From Rhodobacter sp. Har01 (GTDB taxonomy: Bacteria; Pseudomonadota; Alphaproteobacteria; Rhodobacterales; Rhodobacteraceae), in contig NZ_JAJCTD010000001.1 in the NCBI RefSeq assembly GCF_020564565.1, positions 744,001-808,000 on the forward strand: a stretch of 64,000 nt of DNA. The letters run 5' to 3'. How positions within the stretch are numbered: position 1 is the first letter of the stretch; every line of letters begins with the position of its first letter. Positions 20,821-29,282 of the stretch are shown piece after piece. Under the pieces are notes generated by a model, which saw only the letters and a program-made list of their open reading frames with translations, searched no databases and was not told the origin of the DNA. A program made the translations under genes and the position numbers.

Positions 20821-21525
20821 TCAGGCCGCCCTGCGCCGCCGCGTCGCGGCAAGGCCGCCCAGTCCCGCCAGCATCAGCCAGCCGGCAGCCGGCAGCGGCA
20901 CCGGGGCGGGCGCCGGCTCGTAATCGACCGAGAACCCGGCAACCCGGACCTGATCCGTGTCCGGCCCTGCGGCGCCGTTGTCGACCCCGATCCCGAACAG
21001 CGAATAGGCCCCGATGTTGATCGGCGTCACCCCCGCAACCGTCTTGTTGTCAAAGATCTGCTGCAGGATCGAGCCGGCGAAGATGTCCACCTCTTCGTTG
21101 GTATTCACCTGGTTGAACAGCACGTTGCCGATGGTGACCAGCGCAGCCGCGCCGGTGTCCGCGTATTCGAAGGCGAAGGTCAGCATCTCGTAGAGCGAGC
21201 CGCCGTCGAGCAACGAGTTCTGCCGGCACCGGTCAGCGGTGCCAAAGGTGCAAGCCCCCAACCCCTCGTTCTGCTGCTTGTAGACGCCGATCTGATAGTC
21301 CAGCACCGGTTCGATCGACGGCGGGACCGCGTTGGAATAGTTGAAGCCCAGCACCGTGACCTTCAAGGCGCCATCGCTGCTGAGAAAGGTCATCGGATCG
21401 CCGGGCGCGGCATAGGCATTCGTGCCCGTGCCGAAGTTGAACGACACCGTCGCCGCATCCGCGACCGCGCCAGCACCCAGTGCCACCGTGCCCGCGACCA
21501 AGGCAATCTTCAGATCAAACCGCAT
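20821..21525 (-). CDS. VPLPA-CTERM sorting-domain protein 2
   Basis: 234 residues: signal peptide (IALVAGTVALGAGAVADA), a beta-rich core with two Cys residues (GACTFGTADRC), and a C-terminal VPLPA motif, membrane helix and ATRRRRAA tail. The core is not similar in detail to the neighbouring VPLPA protein, so this is not a simple tandem copy. The role is unknown, and export plus C-terminal processing is inferred. ATG 21525 follows GGGGGATT; an earlier ATG at 21546 would add seven residues. Confidence 0.78.
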   Translation of the reverse strand: MRFDLKIALVAGTVALGAGAVADAATVSFNFGTGTNAYAAPGDPMTFLSSDGALKVTVLGFNYSNAVPPSIEPVLDYQIGVYKQQNEGLGACTFGTADRCRQNSLLDGGSLYEMLTFAFEYADTGAAALVTIGNVLFNQVNTNEEVDIFAGSILQQIFDNKTVAGVTPINIGAYSLFGIGVDNGAAGPDTDQVRVAGFSVDYEPAPAPVPLPAAGWLMLAGLGGLAATRRRRAA

Positions 21526-21797
21526 GTGAATCCCCCACCACACCACTCAAGCCGACAATTTCGGGTCTTGCCTTGAAGAAGTCAAAACCTGATCGCAATC
21601 CCGCCATGAAATACACTCTGTGATTTATTCGGACCGGCTTTCAGACAACCTTGCGCAGAGCGCTGTCGCCGATCATTCACGCACAATCGCACTTCGGCCG
21701 TAATTGTTCACAAAACGGTGACGGTGATCGGCAACCGGTCGAATGTCGCCCCCTGCCCCGCCGCGGACGCTACATATTGTCAGTGCGCCCGTGCGCG

Positions 21798-21810
21798 GTG
21801 ACACTGTCAC
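21798..21810. promoter_or_regulatory. GTGA-N5-TCAC palindrome upstream of the Crp/Fnr gene
   Basis: GTGACACTGTCAC, 86 bp before the regulator start. It shares the GTGA-N5-TCAC pattern with the site before the DUF2892 gene, which suggests autoregulation. The rest of 21547-21895 shows no gene. Confidence 0.45.
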
Positions 21811-21895
21811 GGTCGAGTCGGTGCCGCGGTCGGCCAGCCGCCAGAGACCAGGGATGCAAATGCCGGCGTGTGCCAACGACCAGGAAGGGAAACGC

Positions 21896-22540
21896 ATGAG
21901 CTGGACGGACACCCTCGGGCCGCTCTCTGCCGCGTCCCAGCGCGATCTGATGCAGTTGCGGATGATGGCGCTGCCCAAGGGCACCATCCTGTTTCGTCCC
22001 GGCGACCGCCCTGACGGCTTTCTGGTCGTGCTGTCGGGCCGGGTCGAGGTCTTCCTGACCGGCCCCAGCGGGCGGGAAATCCTGCTCTATGCGGTCGGCC
22101 CCGGGCAATCCTGCGTGCAGACGACATTGGGCCTGATGGGGGGCGAGGATTATTCCGGCGAGGCCATCGTCGCCGCCGAGGCCCGCGCCGTGACGATCCC
22201 GGCGGCCCTGTTCGCCCGGCTGATGGATCACGAACCGGGCTTCCGCGCCTTCATCCTGCGCGCCTTCGGCCGCCGCATGGCGGATGTGACCCGGCTGTTG
22301 GAGCGCGTGGCTTTCGGGCGGGTCGAGGCCCGGCTCGCAGCAGCGCTGCTGGATCTCGCGCGGGACGACGTGGTTGCGGCAACCCAGGCCGAACTTGCCG
22401 CCCGCATCGGCTCGGCCCGCGAAGTGGTGTCGCGCCGGCTTGAAGGGTTCCAGCGCCAGGGCTGGGTGGAGACCGACCGCGGCCAGGTCCGGCTGACCGA
22501 CCCGGGGGCGCTGCGCGGCCTGGCGGCCGTGCCTTTGTGA
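21896..22540 (+). CDS. Crp/Fnr-family transcriptional regulator
   Basis: 214 residues. An N-terminal cyclic-nucleotide-binding-type beta barrel (about 20-110) is followed by a dimer helix and a Crp-type HTH near 165-195 (TQAELAARIGSAREVVSRRLEGFQRQGWV). It has only one cysteine, so it cannot hold an FNR-type iron-sulfur cluster. The ligand is unknown. ATG 21896 follows AAGGGAAACGC. It is followed by a DUF2892 gene, and palindromes of one type stand before both. Confidence 0.88.
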   Translation: MSWTDTLGPLSAASQRDLMQLRMMALPKGTILFRPGDRPDGFLVVLSGRVEVFLTGPSGREILLYAVGPGQSCVQTTLGLMGGEDYSGEAIVAAEARAVTIPAALFARLMDHEPGFRAFILRAFGRRMADVTRLLERVAFGRVEARLAAALLDLARDDVVAATQAELAARIGSAREVVSRRLEGFQRQGWVETDRGQVRLTDPGALRGLAAVPL

Positions 22541-22550
22541 CCTGATCACA
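22536..22550. promoter_or_regulatory. TGTGA-N5-TCACA palindrome before the DUF2892 gene
   Basis: TGTGACCTGATCACA overlaps the stop codon of the Crp/Fnr gene and ends 77 bp before the DUF2892 start. It looks like a Crp/Fnr-family operator with one base less in the spacer than the E. coli CRP site. Confidence 0.5.
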
Positions 22551-22627
22551 GACCCGTCCTTCGGCAGGTGCTAATCTTCCTGCAGCTTCGGGGGAATCGC
22601 CCGGGCGAACGATATGGGAGACGTATC

Positions 22628-22837
22628 ATGCTGAAGAACAACGTCGGAGGGATCGACAAGATCCTGCGCATCGCGGTGGGGTTGGCCCTGATCGTCTGGT
22701 TCTTTGTCGATAGCGGAACCGGCTTCTGGCACTATGCCAAGCTGATCGGCGTCGTGCCGCTGCTGACCGGCCTGCTGGGAACCTGCCCGCTGTATTCGAT
22801 CGTCGGCCTCTCGACCTGCCCGATGAAAAAGGCCTGA
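22628..22837 (+). CDS. DUF2892 small membrane protein
   Basis: 69 residues with the DUF2892 pattern NVGGIDKILRIAVGLALIV, two membrane segments and the conserved end GTCPLYSIVGLSTCPMKK with two Cys residues. Members often appear with rhodanese or sulfide-related genes, where the cysteines may matter; here no such gene is adjacent. It follows a Crp/Fnr gene with a candidate operator between them. Confidence 0.85.
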   Translation: MLKNNVGGIDKILRIAVGLALIVWFFVDSGTGFWHYAKLIGVVPLLTGLLGTCPLYSIVGLSTCPMKKA

Positions 22838-22839
22838 GG

Positions 22840-23634
22840 TCAGGCCGCCAGGGCCAGCCGGCACGGCCGGAACTCTTCGACGCGAACCGCGTCGCCCTCG
22901 AAACTGCAGAACGAGGCGGCTGGCACTTCGGTCCAGCCGCCTTCATCGCTTTCCAGCGGTTCCGAGACCACGGCCATGCCTTGCCGCGTGTCGGACCAGC
23001 GGTAATACAGCGACGGCGCCGCCTCGTCAGTGGCGTAGCGTACGGCGTAAAGCCGGCGGCCGTCAGACAGGGCGGCGGTCATGCGCAGATGCGGCAGCGC
23101 GCCCTTGGCCCGGGCCAGCGCGATGAACCGGGCCGAGGCGCGTTCAAGGGCCGCGCGCGGATCGTCATCCAGCCCCTCGGCCAAGGCGACCAGGAACAAC
23201 GCCTCGCTGTCGGTCGCGCCCTTTCGATGGGTGTACAACGCTTCGGGGATCAGCATGTCGGCATCGCGGCGAAAGGCATCGTAGCCGCCGACCTGGCCGT
23301 TGTGCATGAAAGACCAGCGACCCTGCACGAAGGGATGGCAGTTGTTGCGGCTGGTGGCGGTGCCGGTCGAGGCGCGGACATGCGCCAGGAACAGGCCGGA
23401 TTTCACCTGCGCGGTCAGGCTGCGCAGGTTCGGGTCGCTCCAGGCCGGCATCACGTCGCGATACAGCCCCGGTTCGGGGCGTTCGTCATACCAGGCAACG
23501 CCGAACCCGTCGGCGTTGATCGCGCTGTGGCACTGCGTGGCGCAATGCGACTGGTGGATCAGGCTGTGTCCTGGCCGGGACACGATATCTTCAAGAAAAA
23601 TCGGCGCACCCGCATAGGCTGCCCAACGGCACAT
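22840..23634 (-). CDS. Class II glutamine amidotransferase (EgtC/YafJ-like)
   Basis: 264 residues with the N-terminal nucleophile C2 (MCRWAAYAG), exposed after Met removal, and a GATase_4 fold (DGFGVAWY, FLAHVRAST, NCHPFV, FMHNGQVGG). Related enzymes include EgtC of ergothioneine synthesis, but no egtB or egtD is near, so ergothioneine synthesis is not implied. The substrate is unknown. It converges with the DUF2892 gene with 2 bp between the stops. Confidence 0.85.
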   Translation of the reverse strand: MCRWAAYAGAPIFLEDIVSRPGHSLIHQSHCATQCHSAINADGFGVAWYDERPEPGLYRDVMPAWSDPNLRSLTAQVKSGLFLAHVRASTGTATSRNNCHPFVQGRWSFMHNGQVGGYDAFRRDADMLIPEALYTHRKGATDSEALFLVALAEGLDDDPRAALERASARFIALARAKGALPHLRMTAALSDGRRLYAVRYATDEAAPSLYYRWSDTRQGMAVVSEPLESDEGGWTEVPAASFCSFEGDAVRVEEFRPCRLALAA

Positions 23635-23802
23635 CTGTCAAACCCTTCCGCCTGCCCCCGCCCGCGTAGACCTTGTTGCGGTCCTTGGCGCCTGTGCGAG
23701 GTCTGCTCCGATATGACCAAGGTAACAGTTTTCCGACAAGCCGTCAGGCCGGGAATTCCGCCGTTTGCGATCAAATTGCCGCGAATCCCGGCAGATCGCG
23801 GG

Positions 23803-24093
23803 TCAGTCGGCGGCTTCGACCACCACCAGATCGCGCACCGCCGCGCCCTTGGCATGCGCCAGCGCGGCCTGATAGGCGGCCGAGTGGTAGCAGTCCACCG
23901 CGGCCTCCAGGCTGGGAAAGCGTGCCACCACGTTGCGGCTGTGGTCGGTGCCTTCCAGCTGCACGTAGCGCCCGCCGCGGGCCAGGAAGACGCCGCCATG
24001 CGCGGCGATGGCCTCGGTCGCGCCTTTGGCGTATCGGCCGTAGGCTTCGGCGTCGGTCACGGTGACATGGGCGATCCAGAACGCGGTGGGCAT
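23803..24093 (-). CDS. DUF1330 family protein
   Basis: 96 residues of the dimeric ferredoxin-like DUF1330 fold (FWIAHVTVTDAEAYGRYAKG, GGRYVQLEG, VARFPSLEAAVDCYHSAAYQAA). No enzymatic role is established. It begins 4 bp after the alaS stop on the same strand, so it is probably translated from the alaS transcript. Confidence 0.87.
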   Translation of the reverse strand: MPTAFWIAHVTVTDAEAYGRYAKGATEAIAAHGGVFLARGGRYVQLEGTDHSRNVVARFPSLEAAVDCYHSAAYQAALAHAKGAAVRDLVVVEAAD

Positions 24094-24097
24094 CGCC

Positions 24098-26752
24098 TCA
24101 GCCCCCCAGCACGGCTTCGGCGGCCTTGATCGCCGCCTCCGCCAGCGCGATGTCGGCGCCGCCGGATTGCGCCATGTCTGGCCGCCCGCCGCCGCCCTTG
24201 CCGCCCATCGCCTCGGCCGCGGCCTTGACCAGGGTGACGGCCGACAGGCGATCCGTCAGGTCGGCGGTGACGCCGGCCGCCACGGCGGGCTTGGCGCCGG
24301 TATCGGCGATCAGCAGCACCGCGCCGCTGCCGACGCGGGCCTTCATCTCATCCACCAGGGCGGGCAGGTCTTTCCCGGAAACACCTTGAAGAACCTGCGC
24401 GATCAGCTTGATTCCGTTGATCTCTTTCGCGTCCGGCCCGGCTGATCTTCCGCCCATCGCCAGGTCGCGCCGCAACTGCGCCACCTCGTTGAGCAGGGCG
24501 CGGCGTTCGTCGGACAGGGCCCTTACCCGGTCTACCACTTCGGTCACCGGGGCCTTGAGAACGGCCGCGATGTCGGCCAGCCGGGCATCCTGCGCCCGCA
24601 GATGCTGCAGGGCCACCTCGCCGGTCAGCGCCTCGACCCGCCGCACGCCCGCGCTTGACGCGCTGTCGCCCAAGAGCACGAAGGCGCCGATGTCGCCGGT
24701 GCGCGCCACATGGGTGCCGCCGCACAACTCAAGGCTGTAAGTCCGGCCCTCGGCGCCCTTGCCCGAGCCGTCAAGCACCCCCATCGACACCACCCGGACC
24801 TCGTCGCCGTATTTCTCGCCGAACAACGCCTGCGCGCCGATGGCGCGGGCGTCGTCGGGGGTCATGATCCGGGTGTCGACCGGGGCGTTCTGGCGGACGA
24901 AGGCATTGACCTCGGTTTCCACCTGCGCCAGTTCCGGGGCGGTCAGGGCCTGACTGTGCGAGAAGTCGAACCGCAGCCGGTCCGGCGCATTCAGGCTGCC
25001 CTTCTGCGCGACATGCTCGCCAAGCGCGCGGCGCAGGGCTTCGTGCAGCAGGTGCGTGGCCGAGTGGTTGGCGCGGATCTGGCTGCGCCGCCCGTGCGCG
25101 ACCTCAAGCTTCGCCGGCTCGCCGCGCGACACTTTGCCCTCGATCACCCGGCCGATGTGGATGAACACCCCGGCGGCCTTGCGGGTGTCGGTCACCTCGA
25201 CCAGGCCGGTGTCGGTGCGGATCCAGCCGGTATCGCCCACCTGGCCGCCCGATTCCGCGTAGAATGGGGTCTGGTTGACCACCACTTGCGCGGTTTCCCC
25301 GGCCTCGGCACGGTCGATTGCCGCCCCGTCGCGGACCAGCGCCAGGATCACGCCCTCGGCGGTTTCCGTCTCATAGCCCAGGAATTCGGTCACGCCCTTG
25401 TCTTCGGCGATCTCGAACCAGACCTTCGCGTCCTTCGCCTCGCCGCTGCCGGACCAGGCGGCGCGGGCCTTGGCCTTCTGCTCGGCCATCGCCGCGTCGA
25501 AGCCCGCGGTTTCCACCGCCCTGCCCTTTTCGCGCAAAGCATCCTGCGTCAGGTCCAGCGGGAAACCGTAGGTGTCGTACAGCTTGAAGGCCGCCTGCCC
25601 CGGCAGTTCGGCGCCCTCCGGCAGGCGCGACAACTCGTCATCCAGAAGCTTCAGCCCGCGGTCCAGCGTCTGCTTGAACCGGGTCTCTTCCAGCTTCAGC
25701 GTTTCCTCGATCAGCGCCTGCGCCCGGGTCAGTTCCGGGTAGGCCGCGCCCATCTGGCGCACCAGCGCCGGCACCAGCTTGAACATCACCGGGTCCTGCG
25801 CGCCCAGCATGTGGGCGTGCCGCATGGCGCGCCGCATGATCCGCCGCAGCACATAGCCGCGGCCTTCGTTGCTGGGCATCACCCCATCGGCGACCAGGAA
25901 ACTGACCGAGCGCAGGTGGTCGGCGATGACCCGGTGGCTGGTCTTGCCGGGGCCGTCGGGGTCGCTGCTGGTGGCATGCGCGCTGGCCTCGATCAGGCTA
26001 CGCATCAGGTCGGTGTCATAGTTGTCGTGCTTGCCCTGCAAGAGCGCGCCGATCCGCTCCAGCCCCATGCCGGTGTCGATCGACTTCGCCTCAAGGTCGC
26101 GGCGGCTGCCGTCCTCGAACTGCTCGAACTGCATGAAGACGTTGTTCCAGATCTCGATGAAGCGGTCGCCGTCCTCTTCCGCGCTGCCGGGCGGGCCGCC
26201 CCAGATGTGCGGGCCGTGGTCGTAGAAGATTTCCGTGCAGGGGCCGCAGGGGCCGGTGGGGCCCATCATCCAGAAGTTGTCGTTGGTGGGAATGCGGATG
26301 ATCCGGTCATCGCCCAGGCCCGCGACCTTTTTCCAGATCGCCGCCGCGTCGTCGTCGGTGTGATAGACGGTGACCAGCAGGCGCTTGGGGTCCAGCCCGA
26401 AGTCGCGCGTCAACAGCTCCCAGGCCAGCGGGATGGCCGTGTCCTTGAAATAGTCGCCGAACGAGAAATTCCCCAGCATTTCGAAGAACGTGTGGTGCCG
26501 CGCGGTATAGCCCACATTGTCCAGGTCATTGTGCTTGCCGCCCGCCCGCACGCATTTCTGCGCCGTCGTCGCGCGCTTGTAGTCGCGGGTTTCCACTCCG
26601 GTGAACAGGTTCTTGAACTGCACCATGCCGCTGTTGGTGAACATCAGCGTCGGGTCGTTGCGCGGGACCAGCGGAGAACTCTCGACCACCCGGTGGCCGT
26701 TCTTGGCAAAGAAGTCGAGGAAGGTGGAACGGATGTCGTTGAGCGACGCCAT
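24098..26752 (-). CDS. alaS: Alanyl-tRNA synthetase
   Basis: An 884-residue class II synthetase that charges tRNA-Ala. The order is a catalytic core (about 1-240, [13 protein letters not shown] and [20 protein letters not shown]), tRNA-recognition helices, an editing domain with the zinc-binding HSATHLLH block and later Cys/His ligands ([12 protein letters not shown]), then a C-terminal domain. Full length. It has its own ribosome-binding site (AAAGG) and is followed at 4 bp by a DUF1330 gene. Confidence 0.97.
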   Translation of the reverse strand: MASLNDIRSTFLDFFAKNGHRVVESSPLVPRNDPTLMFTNSGMVQFKNLFTGVETRDYKRATTAQKCVRAGGKHNDLDNVGYTARHHTFFEMLGNFSFGDYFKDTAIPLAWELLTRDFGLDPKRLLVTVYHTDDDAAAIWKKVAGLGDDRIIRIPTNDNFWMMGPTGPCGPCTEIFYDHGPHIWGGPPGSAEEDGDRFIEIWNNVFMQFEQFEDGSRRDLEAKSIDTGMGLERIGALLQGKHDNYDTDLMRSLIEASAHATSSDPDGPGKTSHRVIADHLRSVSFLVADGVMPSNEGRGYVLRRIMRRAMRHAHMLGAQDPVMFKLVPALVRQMGAAYPELTRAQALIEETLKLEETRFKQTLDRGLKLLDDELSRLPEGAELPGQAAFKLYDTYGFPLDLTQDALREKGRAVETAGFDAAMAEQKAKARAAWSGSGEAKDAKVWFEIAEDKGVTEFLGYETETAEGVILALVRDGAAIDRAEAGETAQVVVNQTPFYAESGGQVGDTGWIRTDTGLVEVTDTRKAAGVFIHIGRVIEGKVSRGEPAKLEVAHGRRSQIRANHSATHLLHEALRRALGEHVAQKGSLNAPDRLRFDFSHSQALTAPELAQVETEVNAFVRQNAPVDTRIMTPDDARAIGAQALFGEKYGDEVRVVSMGVLDGSGKGAEGRTYSLELCGGTHVARTGDIGAFVLLGDSASSAGVRRVEALTGEVALQHLRAQDARLADIAAVLKAPVTEVVDRVRALSDERRALLNEVAQLRRDLAMGGRSAGPDAKEINGIKLIAQVLQGVSGKDLPALVDEMKARVGSGAVLLIADTGAKPAVAAGVTADLTDRLSAVTLVKAAAEAMGGKGGGGRPDMAQSGGADIALAEAAIKAAEAVLGG

Positions 26753-26841
26753 GGGCCGGGCCTTTCAGGGAATTTCCTGCGGTTTCGCCCTCATGTAGCG
26801 GCGGCAGGCAGCCCTGTCCACGGGGGATGCGGCAGGCCAGG

Positions 26842-26874
26842 AAAAAGGGCCGGAAGGTTGCCCCTCCGGCCCTT
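26842..26874 (-). terminator. Rho-independent terminator of recA
   Basis: AAGGGCCGGA and TCCGGCCCTT pair over 10 bp; on the minus strand the hairpin is followed by TTT. It separates recA from alaS. Confidence 0.88.
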
Positions 26875-26897
26875 GAAATCCTGCCCGGCGACGGGGT

Positions 26898-27971
26898 TCA
26901 GTCCTCGCCGGCCTCGCCATCGTCCGGGCCGGCGACCAGGGTGAAATCCATCCCGTTGGCGGCGCGGATCCTGTCCTCGATCTCGGCCGCAATGGCAGGG
27001 TTGGCCTTGAGGAAGGTCTTGGCGTTCTCGCGGCCCTGGCCGATGCGTTCGTCCTTGTAGGAATACCAGGCGCCCGACTTTTCAACCACGCCGGCCTTGA
27101 CGCCGATGTCGACCAGCTCGCCCGTCTTCGAGATGCCCTCGCCATACATGATGTCGAATTCCACCTGCTTGAACGGCGGCGCCACCTTGTTCTTCACCAC
27201 CTTGACGCGAGTGGTGTTGCCGACCACTTCGTCGCGGTCCTTGATTGCGCCGATGCGGCGGATGTCCAGCCGCACGCTGGCATAGAACTTCAGAGCATTG
27301 CCGCCGGTGGTGGTTTCCGGGCTGCCGAACATCACGCCGATCTTCATCCGGATCTGGTTGATGAAGATCACCATGCAGTTGGTGCGGCCGATGCTGGCGG
27401 TCAGCTTGCGCATCGCCTGGCTCATCAACCGGGCCTGGGCGCCGACGGTGGCGTCGCCCATGTCGCCTTCCAGCTCCGCCTTGGGCGTCAGCGCGGCAAC
27501 CGAGTCGACCACGATCAGGCTGACCGCGCCCGACCGCACCAGCGTGTCGACGATTTCCAGCGCCTGCTCGCCGGTGTCGGGCTGGCTGATCAGCAGTTCA
27601 TCCAGGTTGACGCCCAGCTTCTTGGCATATTGCGGGTCCAGCGCGTGTTCGGCGTCGACAAAGGCGCAGACGCCGCCCTTCTTCTGTTCCTCGGCCACCA
27701 CATGCAGGGTCAGCGTGGTCTTGCCGCTGCTCTCCGGCCCGTAGATTTCAACCACCCGCCCCTTGGGCAGGCCGCCGATCCCCAGCGCGATGTCCAGGCC
27801 CAGCGAACCGGTCGAGGTCGACTCGATGTCCATCGCCGGGCTGTCGGCACCCAGCCGCATGATCGAGCCCTTGCCGAACTGCCGCTCGATCTGCTGCAGC
27901 GCGCTTTCCAGCGCCTTCTGCTTGTCCATGTCCCGTTTGCTCCCGAGGTCGAAAAGGTTCGCCGCCGACAT
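26898..27971 (-). CDS. recA: RecA recombinase
   Basis: A 357-residue ATP-dependent strand-exchange protein and SOS co-protease. Walker A is GPESSGKTT, loop L1/L2 regions and the MAW-type motif are intact ([30 protein letters not shown]), and the acidic tail ends [13 protein letters not shown] 27971 is chosen because it follows GGGAGA; the open frame extends to 28070 but that stretch holds the LexA box. A terminator follows, so it is monocistronic. Confidence 0.98.
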   Translation of the reverse strand: MSAANLFDLGSKRDMDKQKALESALQQIERQFGKGSIMRLGADSPAMDIESTSTGSLGLDIALGIGGLPKGRVVEIYGPESSGKTTLTLHVVAEEQKKGGVCAFVDAEHALDPQYAKKLGVNLDELLISQPDTGEQALEIVDTLVRSGAVSLIVVDSVAALTPKAELEGDMGDATVGAQARLMSQAMRKLTASIGRTNCMVIFINQIRMKIGVMFGSPETTTGGNALKFYASVRLDIRRIGAIKDRDEVVGNTTRVKVVKNKVAPPFKQVEFDIMYGEGISKTGELVDIGVKAGVVEKSGAWYSYKDERIGQGRENAKTFLKANPAIAAEIEDRIRAANGMDFTLVAGPDDGEAGED

Positions 27972-28021
27972 TCCCGTCTCCCTTATTCCACAGCCACCCT
28001 GGGGCGGCAATCCTTGCCTGT

Positions 28022-28036
28022 GTTCGTTTTTCGTTC
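28022..28036 (-). promoter_or_regulatory. Alphaproteobacterial LexA (SOS) box of recA
   Basis: GTTC-N7-GTTC exactly (GTTCGTTTTTCGTTC), the known LexA site of Rhodobacter-type alphaproteobacteria, 51 bp before the recA start. It predicts SOS induction of recA. Confidence 0.88.
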
Positions 28037-28177
28037 CCGTTCTTATGGGATCAAAAGCGGAACATTTCAACCAAATTCTCGTAAAATCAGCTTTTGCGCG
28101 AATCCGTTAAGGGATAGTTTACGGCGACCGAGGAAAACCGGCCGGAAGGGCCGGAACGAAGAAAAAAGGGGACGGAC

Positions 28178-28771
28178 ATGCTGGTGTTCTGGGAGCAGAG
28201 GCTGGTTTTCCTGGCCACGCCGAAGACCGGGTCCACCGCCATCGCCTCGGCCCTCGAATCGCTGGCGGCGGTGTCAATCCAGCGTCCGCCGGTGTTGAAG
28301 CACACCACCGTGCACCGGTTCCGGCGGTTCTTCGGACCCTACCTCGAGGCGGCGTCGAAGGCCGACTGGACCGTGGTCGCGCTGATGCGGGAACCGCGCG
28401 ACTGGCTGGGGTCCTGGTACCGCTTCCGCGGCCGCGACGACCAGGCCGACCCCGGGAAAAGCACCGCCGGCAAAAGCTTCGACGACTTCGTCCGCGGCTG
28501 GTGCAGCGACCCTCGCCCGGCCTTTGCCGATGTCGGCTCGCAAGCGCGGTTCCTGAAACCGCGTCAGGGCCAGGGGGTGGACCGGCTGTTCCGCTATGAG
28601 GAGATCGACACCTTCGTCCACTTCCTGGAAGACCGGCTGGATTGCGAGATCATCCTGCCCCGGCTCAACGTCTCGCCCTCGCGCGCGACCGAGCTGTCAC
28701 CCGAAACCGAGGCGCTTCTGCACGAGGTGGCCGCAGAGGATTTCGCCCTTCACGCCAGCTTGCAGGTCTAG
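28178..28771 (+). CDS. Sulfotransferase-family-like protein
   Basis: 197 residues with an N-terminal PAPS-binding-type P-loop (FLATPKTGSTAIASALES) and a second conserved block (VVALMREPRDWLGSWYRFR) resembling the 3'-phosphate-binding region of sulfotransferases. It is shorter than most sulfotransferases. The acceptor is unknown. AAGGGGACGGAC precedes the ATG. It diverges from recA and runs into the repeat tract. Confidence 0.72.
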   Translation: MLVFWEQRLVFLATPKTGSTAIASALESLAAVSIQRPPVLKHTTVHRFRRFFGPYLEAASKADWTVVALMREPRDWLGSWYRFRGRDDQADPGKSTAGKSFDDFVRGWCSDPRPAFADVGSQARFLKPRQGQGVDRLFRYEEIDTFVHFLEDRLDCEIILPRLNVSPSRATELSPETEALLHEVAAEDFALHASLQV

Positions 28772-28804
28772 CGGCGCAGGACCGGCGCCTCGCCAGGGTT
28801 GATT

Positions 28805-29265
28805 TGCGGCCGCACCCTGTGTTGCACCACTCCGTCCGCTCCGCCCTTGCCGGTTCTGCTGGGCGATCGGTTTCCCTGCGCGGTCCTTTTCGCCGCCAGT
28901 CCGCTGCACCGCGCAATCCGCGCTGGCGCTCGGTCCGTTCCGCTGCCCAGTCCGCTCTGCCGCTCGGTCGGTTCCGCGACGCGGTCCGCTGCGCCGCACA
29001 GTCGTCGGTGCAGCGCAGTCCTCAGCGCCGCACGGTGCGTTCCGCAGTCCACTCCACCGCGCAATTTGCGTCGTTGCGCAGTCCGCTGCGCCGTTCAATC
29101 CGCTCTGGCGCTCGGTCCGTTCCGCCGCCCGCCTTGCCGCGCAGTCTGCCTTGCCACGCGGCCCGCTTCGTCGCCCGATCCGCTGCGCCGCGAGGTCCGG
29201 CGGCAGCGCGAGCTTGCGCGACTGCTTGCCCTGCCGCTCTGGCGGGCGGCCTGGCGAGACCGCTC
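28805..29265. repeat. Degenerate tandem-repeat tract (about 15-18 bp units)
   Basis: About 460 bp made of variants of CGCGCAGTCCGCTGCGC, with roughly 17 recognisable units. Related units are CGCTCGGTCCGTTCCGC, CGCGCAATCCGC and CGTTCAATCCGC. One 35-bp stretch (28914-28948) recurs at 29096-29130 with two mismatches. It lies between the converging sulfotransferase-like and cckA genes. Open frames cross it in several phases but none has a start signal or a recognisable protein. I see no terminator in it. Confidence 0.65.
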
Positions 29266-29282
29266 CCCATCCTGCAGCCGCA

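Noticed and set aside
23681..23802. A small RNA or gene between the amidotransferase and DUF1330 genes
   Set aside because: No hairpin with U-tract, promoter or ORF stood out in this short gap.
28697..29270. Small open frames across the 28.8-29.3 kb repeat tract
   Set aside because: They occur in several phases on both strands, have no start signals, and only mirror the DNA repeat.
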